From Sclerodactyla briareus (Eukaryota > Echinodermata > Holothuroidea > Dendrochirotida > Sclerodactylidae), in assembly GCA_026419785.1 (NCBI GenBank), contig JAODTK010001299.1, forward strand, positions 62,001 through 126,000: a stretch of 64,000 nt of DNA. Reading direction: 5' to 3'. A program made the translations under genes and the position numbers. The number at the start of each line of letters is the position of its first letter. Position 1 is the first letter of the stretch. This document shows, one piece after another, positions 57,740 to 64,000 of the stretch. The notes below the pieces were generated by a model. The model worked only from the letters and a program-made list of their open reading frames with translations, did not search any database and had not been told where the DNA came from.

Positions 57740-58042
57740 ATAATGATATTGTGTCAAGGTCATAGGGGAATGACGGCAGTTCGACGTTGAACGTACAGTG
57801 TGCAGAACGATCTTTCGAAACTCCCCTGCCGAAAATAACGAATCCTGCCATCACAAAACTTTACGGATCCCCCCATACTTATAACAATAATATCCGAAAA
57901 CATGGAATGAATTGGTTGCGTTTCAAATAGTGGGACAGTTTAGAATTAAGCCGTAACGATATTGCTCTGGGTGGGGGGATCTGACCGAATCTTCATCTAT
58001 TCCCCTGAACTGTTGTGTGGTGAGCATGCGCACTATACGAAC
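57740..58042 (-). repeat. Dispersed repeat family H, copy 2, inverted
   Basis: Reverse complement of 37720-38065 over its whole length. Its right end, CTGAACTGTTGTGTGGTGAG then CATGCGCACTATA, is the segment from which the 10.2-kb minisatellite unit seems derived. Confidence 0.85.
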
Positions 58043-58057
58043 TGACCTATTTGACGT

Positions 58058-58310
58058 ATTCCGCATCCCCACCTACCTGCCTATGGAATCCTTGCTCAGA
58101 GGGCCCGTCACACTTGAACGATATCGTATTGTCCTAGACGACTCGATTCCTCGGTTCAGGCTAAACAAGACTAGGTAATTGTTCTTCTGCTGAAACTCCC
58201 TGCCACATTGGTATTTCAATTCGCTATTTGCGAAACCATAGCTGCGCTGAATGATTTACCGTACGACGTTTGTTTCGCTCCTCGACATGATTCTCAGACA
58301 CGTTCGATTC
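58058..58310. repeat. Fragments of repeat families G and C
   Basis: CCTATGGAATCCTTG near 58080 (family G arm), then TTCAGGCTAAACAAGACTAG and ATTCGCTATTTGCGAAACC (family C). Confidence 0.45.
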
Positions 58311-59160
58311 GGAGAACTCAGATGAGGTAGATTGTGATATACTGGCATTTATGACATTTATTACCACAGTGAAATTTCACTGTGAAATTGGAAAGAAAAA
58401 GTTGTAAAGCAGTCTGTTTAAAATATTGTTTGGGTGTTACAAACTTTCACCTCAGAAGATATGTTTATTGTAGTTCCTGCCTTTCCGCGCAAGTGTGATG
58501 AATACCCAGTGAGACGAGCTCAGTAGCAGGCTATAACTACTAGAATGAACAATGGCGCTCAATTGTCCTCTTACTTGGTAACTATTAATCGTTATATTTC
58601 AAATAGCCTATGATGTGTGTTGGCTGGGTGAAACTCAAAATGCCAGTACCCCCTTTCCAAGCTGGCTATATACTTCTACGTTATTCATTTCATGACGTTT
58701 CGGTGACATTCTTTCATTTCTTGCACACAACGATATTCATGTGCGTAACTCACCTTGGTCGATCGGGGAGGGGTGGGTTTATATGACTTCTCCCCGTTTT
58801 GTGACGGATCTTTAAATTAGTATGTCACCTTTTTCCGGCTACAGGTGGCTGATTGATTACCATGTCAGTTAATTTGCCCTGCGTAATCGGTCAGCCCCAA
58901 CGATTTACAGTTTATCCTGCGAAATCGCATTTCTGCCCTATTTTCGCGAGATTGGAGGGGCGGTGCATGAAACACCCAGAACCTCCTCTGAGTTACGCCC
59001 CTGAATACCATATGGTTTTTGCTTTCAAATTGTCTGTTAAAGTTGAAGGTTACCCTTGTGTGTAGTGGTCATACTTGTACGCTTAGACTGGGGTAAGCTA
59101 GGGTTATGGCTTATAGTAAACATGTTTCCTGTTATCAAATCAATTCAGTTGCGAATGTTT
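58311..59160. other. No gene recognised
   Basis: No supported exon. Confidence 0.4.
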
Positions 59161-59163
59161 CCC

Positions 59164-59509
59164 TTAGCCTGAATATATTGTTACCATAATCGACTTATGG
59201 TATTGTATTCTCTGATGCAGAAACGCAGGTATCGATCCTTGATGACCATCATTAACTGCCAGGTTCTGATCTGCCAGACACCTTTGATGATAAATATTAT
59301 AGGGTCCCGGAGAAGGCAGCGCTTGGAAACATTTGAATTGGATCTCATACACAACGGAACAGCCCTTACTCTGACCAAGCCGTAGGTTATATGTGGCAGA
59401 GTTCACGCCCACCACGCTCAGGTGCGGACTAGGACCTAAAACTTTCACCTGTATTGGCCCATTATCCATATTTTTTCCATCGGGCATCTCGGGTGGAACA
59501 ATGGCTGAG
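59164..59509 (-). CDS. Candidate coding exon, unrecognised
   Basis: A strong acceptor (TGTCTCTGTTACCACTCAG) opens a 114-codon frame: IVPPEMPDGKNMDNGPIQVK, VLGPSPHLSVVGVNSATYNL, GCSVVYEIQFKCFQALPSPG. It ends at a TAA at 59164. Strand-like alternation and two nearby Cys suggest an extracellular beta domain. No family recognised. It may belong with the minus-strand coding blocks at 60.7-63.2 kb. Confidence 0.42.
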
Positions 59510-59569
59510 TGGTAACAGAGACAATTTACAAACAAACATTCCGGGTTCACATTTCAGCTGTCACCAGAC

Positions 59570-59945
59570 GTTTCTCGCTAGGTAGCTGTACTGGCAGTTG
59601 TGATGGGCGGGCTCTCGGTCTTCACTTCGTAGTTCCGCTGTGATACTGGAGTTACTGGGGTTGGTTACGGTATATTTGCAATGAATCTCGTTGGTCGGAT
59701 GTGAGCAGTCACGTTGAACTTGAACTTCCCGCTCTTCCGATTCCGAGAAAGTGGTCGGGTTCTGGAGTTCACTGATCGTCCTCAGAAGGGACGTTAATAT
59801 CAGTCCCGGGAGCAGATTGAGAAGGGTTGCACCCATGCCTCGATATCATCTGAGCACTAGTTGATAAGAAGAGGCGAGTTATCGCCGGTATCAATCCATG
59901 ATCAATACGGTCAGGGTTTCTTGGTGAGCTTTTGTTGGCGTCGTG
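59570..59945 (-). repeat. Dispersed repeat family E, copy 3
   Basis: Uninterrupted version of the repeat, with GCTCAGATGATATCGAGGCA on the minus strand. A 91-codon frame through it contains NPSNSSITAELRSEDREPAH but is not conserved in the 6- and 35-kb copies. Confidence 0.6.
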
Positions 59946-60039
59946 AACCCGTAAAATTCGAATTGAAATCATTTATGTGTTCCCCACATAGTGATTGACA
60001 GTGATAATGCCACAAAAGGCAGTATCTATATTCATGGGA

Positions 60040-60215
60040 AAGGGTTTTCAGTGTAGGTGCATGCGCCCCCAAGACAGTGTCATCTCCACTTGGATTAATA
60101 CTCTGTATACCAACGACTGTCTGAATATGGTCAGTGAGTATGGCATCATCAAGTATGCGGATGATACAGTCATTGTAGTTTCTTCTTGTCAGATGATATT
60201 GACTCATACTCTACC
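60040..60215 (+). mobile_element. L2/Rex1-like LINE reverse-transcriptase fragment
   Basis: Plus strand reads RPQDSVISTWINTLYTNDCL, then EYGIIKYADDTVIVVSS, the palm region with catalytic YADD (about 60154-60168). Only about 60 codons survive. Confidence 0.75.
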
Positions 60216-60705
60216 ACGGTTATTGGATTGTTGAGTAACTCTCCAATAACTCACGCTCTCATCTATATTCATGCGAAACAAGTGGAACGAGTAGACGAAT
60301 ACTAACATCCATGCACTGTGCTGAGTTCCCAACTTGGCTGGTATGGTTAGCCACAACTGTAAATAAGACTGAAAAACTTGAAAGGACGACGGCATGATGA
60401 TTTATACAGGGGCTAATTTAAAAGCTGGATAAAACTGAATGCGTCAGTCCAAACCGGAGGTTCATAGGACTTTCCGGTACAGAGGGATAGTCCTTGAAGT
60501 TTGTGTATTGTGAAGCATGCGTATTGCGCAAAATCGAAATGCATCCCATCATGCAAAGATAATCAATGTCATACTTGCACAACCCTTCAAACAGTCTTTG
60601 TTTTCTTTTGAATTCAAACATTAATTCCACTCCGAAAAAACATTTAGTCTATGGGGGAGGATTGCTGTAGTGGGTCGGTAGGAACATCGTATTGAAATGG
60701 GGTTT
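60216..60705. other. No gene recognised
   Basis: No supported exon. Confidence 0.4.
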
Positions 60706-60709
60706 GGAC

Positions 60710-60876
60710 CTATATATAGTTTTCCATTCTCCACAATATCTGTTTCACAGATGGTAGTTGCAGACTTTCACTAAGTCGGATATCTGATCGCGCATGGGTA
60801 AATGCGCGTCCAGGTAAACTCGACGCAATTAGAAGCTTCAATATGGAGTCATACCATGTGAAAGCTGAATCTCCAA
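60710..60876 (-). CDS. Candidate exon of unrecognised gene
   Basis: Acceptor GATTTTTTACTTGTCCGCAG opens GDSAFTWYDSILKLLIASSL, then PGRAFTHARSDIRLSESLQL and PSVKQ. TATATAG/GTCC at the end is either a stop or a poor donor. About 80 bp upstream lies the block at 60960-61100. Confidence 0.42.
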
Positions 60877-60959
60877 CTGCGGACAAGTAAAAAATCATTC
60901 CAATACAATACAAGGGATTTTGGAAACAAAATTAACAATAATACCCCAGAACCAGCACT

Positions 60960-61100
60960 CTTTTGAGAGAAGTAAATAACGTAAATAGGTAACGATTGCA
61001 ATGTCTTATTATAGCTGCCAAGAAATACGGTACCATCTGCTATAGGCCTAGTATTGAACAAAGTTTCGTTCCGGGTTGACAACCGAACCGGAATTCTCAA
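60960..61100 (-). CDS. Candidate exon of unrecognised gene
   Basis: Minus strand reads RLSTRNETLFNTRPIADGTV, then FLGSYNKTLQSLP and IYFSQKSAG, ending at a possible donor TCTGGG/GTATTA. The phrase ADGTVFLGSY recalls AEGTIFLGYA in the block at 61.8-63.2 kb, suggesting related repeated modules. Confidence 0.42.
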
Positions 61101-61795
61101 GAGTGATATTTCATACGACCTTCAGCAGAACGAAAATGTTTCACAGATCGACCTCAAATTTTGATACTGATAAAATAGATTTTAGTTGACTCCGTTAGAG
61201 CCTCTTCACTTTCCTACATAGTGACGTTTCAAAAAAAATTTCAATAGCGGAATATTAACCTACTTGGAATGCTGAGCTACTTGCCCGCAGCTAAAAAGTG
61301 CTACTAAGAATTTTTTCACTTGGCTTTAGTGTCCCAAACATGTTGCGGAAAGGGCTTAGAATACTTCTAGCCTCGAAGTTCACAAGCCGTATTCCCATTA
61401 GGCAGCATTTTAGTACAGGTACCTCCTAGAACGCACAAAGGAAAATGTCCATAAATCTAAAAATGTGAAAGCCGATTCCTCTGTCTCTTCAAGATAGTGA
61501 TAACATGGGCGTCATGAAACCTACAGGCACCCTTCCATCCCACATTTTCCCAGGACCATTAGTCCGATAACTTCGCCACATTTTTTAACGACGGGGTAAA
61601 AGCAGTCCAACAACTCATCATGTCTCCCGTCCGTTCGTTTGGTCGTACGTTCGTTGTCGTTCCGCTCTGTCTTCACGTTCACTAATAACTCTAAACCGCA
61701 TATGCGATCAGTGAAACTGGGGGGTGGATGGAGCATGACAGAGCTGGTTGAGTTACATTTTTTGTTTGCATGTGTGAATTCGATTTATTGGAATT
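61101..61795. other. No gene; possible polyadenylation signal at its end
   Basis: Non-coding. AATAAA on the minus strand near 61785 lies just past the TAA that closes the 61.8-63.2 kb block. Confidence 0.4.
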
Positions 61796-61799
61796 CAAT

Positions 61800-63226
61800 T
61801 AATTACCCAATTTAGTTCCCCAAGCAGATTCCCTTTGAGCTCTCTGTGAGAGAGGGGTTACATTACTCCCTATCTCTGCGGAACAGGCAGCAGGTAGTGT
61901 TATATTATCTGTCGGGCAGGTCCATGATAAGCTACCTAAACTAGTGAGCCTGGTTCCACAATGAACGCATGCCAGGAAGTTGATTGTGGAGGTCTTCCCA
62001 CATCGTGAAACACAAAACGTAGCAAGTCCAACCCAGAACAGACAGAAAACTCATCTCCATATATGTCATCAAAGGCCATGCTCGTTGGATTCACGCCAAC
62101 CGGGCTTACTGAAGCAAAAGGCTGAATGAAACTGCTTCCTGTACAAAATAGTATATTCAATCTATCTCTAACGTCTGGTATTTTCTTATGACTCGTTCAA
62201 ACACGCAAGCGTAGTGCTGTCTCTTCTGGAAAAAGCCATCAGGATCCTGATTATTTCAAGAACAATCGTAGTATATCCATCGGGAGAAAGGGTCAAGAAG
62301 ACCTGTCACTGGCTGTCGACAGCAAGGATGAAGCTCTATTGAACCTACTAGACTACAGGCCACGATTGACACTTGACGACCACGGTATTTTGATCCGTCG
62401 TTCGTCGTTTGAAGAATAGAGTTCAACATTACCAGTTCCGCTCTTCAAGTAGTGTGAGTCTCCTACTTCAACGGACGAAATAAATCCGTCCACCATTGGC
62501 GAGATCTTCTTCCCCACCCTGTCTCTCTGTTCAGTGGCGTACCCCAGGAAAATGGTTCCCTCGGCCCACCAATTGGTCACAATGTACATGTTTCCATGAG
62601 AAATGAAACGCAAGGTAGCGATATAGAGTTTATGCGGTCGATACACTTGTATGTTGCTCATCAAATGATACTAGGATATGTCCAAAGCTTCATCATGCAT
62701 GGAGTCTGTTAAGGATGGGCCAGTTGAGAACACCGCTTTCTTGCGACTGACGGTAAGACTGAAGTAATTCAATTTCATCTGCCATGACCAGTCCTTGCAT
62801 ATCTCTTCCATCACTGCTGGTAATTCTGTCGTTGAAGTTGCTCCTGAGGCAAAACCCTGGGGTCGTAATCGATGAACATCTGCCATGGCCTCACCAAGGT
62901 TGGCAGAATCAGAAATAGTTCCCTTAACCAGAATAGTACTGAAATATGTGTGCATGCCTCTTGTCCCTAACACATGGTCAATGTTAAACAACCTTCTTCA
63001 CGGTGTTACTGGTTCTCAGATTCCCGAGATCCATCGCATCCAGGATCCAGCTGCCAAGGACGATCTCCAGAAAGAGTGATAGCATTTACCACATTTTTCG
63101 CGATCTGCATTGGACCCTCAAGGAGAAGGGTGTCGTATAAAATTCCTCTAATACATACAAAGCTTTGTGTGATACTGTCCCTGTATAGACTTCTGATTTA
63201 CCCACTGTAAGGCGTCCTGGCCGTTC
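61800..63226 (-). pseudogene. Large unrecognised coding block, about 1.4 kb, multiply frameshifted
   Basis: From acceptor CATTATTCTCAAG the minus strand gives successive protein-like segments in different frames: VYTGTVSHKALYVLEEFY; EGPMQIAKNVVNAITLSGDR; IDHVLGTRGMHTYFSTILVK; EEICKDWSWQMKLNYFSLTV; a TAG; LYIATLRFISHGNMYIVTNW; AEGTIFLGYATEQRDRVG; a TAG; FLTLSPDGYTTIVLE; GFFQKRQHYACVFERVI; FDDIYGDEFSVCSGLDLLRF; SLSWTCPTDNITLPAAC; then TAA with AATAAA just beyond. Segments follow each other with 1-nt slips and little lost sequence, and no intron is needed. Either one long exon damaged by assembly errors or a recent pseudogene. The family is unknown to me; repeated FLG and W-rich strands suggest a beta-propeller or other beta-rich ectodomain. 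Confidence 0.55.
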
Positions 63227-63279
63227 CTTGAGAATAATGCCTCCCCCCGTCTGCAAAGAGGAGCAGGAGCCACCCGCAC

Positions 63280-63515
63280 TACTTTTCACGACGGGAGGGG
63301 CAGGGGGTGGGGGTTGGCTACTCAGCCCCTTACCTGCACATATAAACCGTATCATGTGCACCAAGCATCACACACTGAAAGGTCATTGGCCAGGCGTTCA
63401 AGTCGCGCATACTAGCTGAACTTGCGCGCAATCGCAATAGGAAATTCTGACTTGTTGTTCTCCCCATTCCCCAATCAGAGGGTTTCTCATGGGGGGGGGG
63501 GGGAGGGGGATAGTT
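63280..63515 (+). repeat. G-rich tracts
   Basis: GGGAGGGGCAGGGGGTGGGGG at 63292-63312 and a G run of about 12 at 63491. Both fit simple quadruplex patterns. Confidence 0.75.
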
Positions 63516-63833
63516 CTGCGCACGTGGGAAGGGAGTCGTGGTCCAGGAGCGCTTTAGTGGGCGGGCGTCTCTCTTCATTGACGAAGTTCGCTTCAGAAAA
63601 GAGGCTAAAAAAGATAGTACTACATGTGACTCATTTTGGAAGCATTTCAGTCATATACGTTTGCTATCTTATTTGTAATACTTTTCATGACGTTTAAATA
63701 GGGGACGTTCCCCCCCCCCCTAGAATCCACCTACGGAAAATGGAAAAGAATTTCTGTATGATTCGTACGACCGTACTTCGCCAGATAATTGTTGTTATCA
63801 GACGAAATATTCTTTTACCACCTCTTTACCATG

Positions 63834-63977
63834 CTTACAGAGTTATTGACCCCAGATGACCGAAGAGTTCATAAATTCTCACAGGATTTTTACACACTCA
63901 GCAAATTTCGGGATGGGGGCGTCGTTTCTCCAGACATATTGAAACAAATCACCGCTCTGGCGTATTCTTTCGAATGA
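63834..63977 (+). CDS. Weak candidate exon near window edge
   Basis: After CCATGCTTACAG or from the ATG at 63831, the frame reads LLTPDDRRVHKFSQDFYTLS and KFRDGGVVSPDILKQITALA, with a TGA at 63975. Protein-like and charged, with no hydrophobic segment. The window ends 23 bases later, so its context is missing. Family not recognised. Confidence 0.3.
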   Translation, partial: LTELLTPDDRRVHKFSQDFYTLSKFRDGGVVSPDILKQITALAYSFE

Positions 63978-64000
63978 TCTTCGCAACAGTACGCCGGATT

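Noticed and set aside
59561-59836. 91-codon minus-strand frame with glycosylation-like motifs
   Set aside because: Lies in repeat family E; the frame is not kept in the other two copies.
1-64000. Prokaryotic features, CRISPR arrays, phage or plasmid modules
   Set aside because: No operonic gene packing, ribosome binding sites, regularly spaced short repeats or phage genes; the tandem repeats lack unique spacers.

Overview
The window looks like nuclear DNA of an animal, most likely a marine invertebrate. It has spliced genes with GT-AG introns, non-LTR retrotransposons of the CR1, L2/Rex1 and Jockey/I types, many short palindromic MITEs, SINE-like sequence, microsatellites and about two dozen G or C homopolymers of nine or more bases. 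There are no operons, Shine-Dalgarno sites or CRISPR arrays. The phylum cannot be fixed from the sequence; an echinoderm or other invertebrate deuterostome is my guess.

The only genes I recognise are three copies of an intracellular lipid-binding protein (FABP/CRABP family), all on the minus strand, at about 8.3, 28.8 and 40.8 kb. Each has its whole coding sequence in one exon, whereas this family usually has four coding exons. In each a 3' splice site lies 12-14 bases before the ATG. For copies 2 and 3 I can see a non-coding first exon 3.3-3.6 kb upstream, ending in GTAAGT and preceded by a shared TATA-like core promoter. Copy 1 is intact. Copies 2 and 3 carry 1-2 base indels, about half of them at short homopolymers, which suggests assembly error at least as much as pseudogenisation.

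Unrecognised coding material lies at 12.4-12.9 kb (+), 15.3-16.1 kb (-, three exons, two with matching phases), 9.5-9.7 kb (-), 33.1-33.4 kb (-), 45.9-46.1 kb (-), 59.2-59.5 kb (-), 60.7-61.1 kb (-) and 61.8-63.2 kb (-, over 1.3 kb of protein-like sequence cut by several frameshifts). I could not assign any of these to a family.

The rest is mostly repeats: a composite element with tandem 117/156-bp units and a GGC-rich 3' end (1.4-2.5, 7, 10.7, 13, 22 and 36 kb); diverged tandem arrays at 13.7-15.3, 16.4-18.1, 19.2-20 and 22.9-23.5 kb; minisatellites at 10.2 kb (41 bp) and 29.8-30.7 kb (23 bp); MITEs throughout; LINE remnants at 26.6-27.8, 35.1, 50.6-53.9, 55 and 60.1 kb; and a 1.44-kb hAT-like element at 48.9-50.3 kb with a TTAA-flanked palindromic MITE inserted in it.
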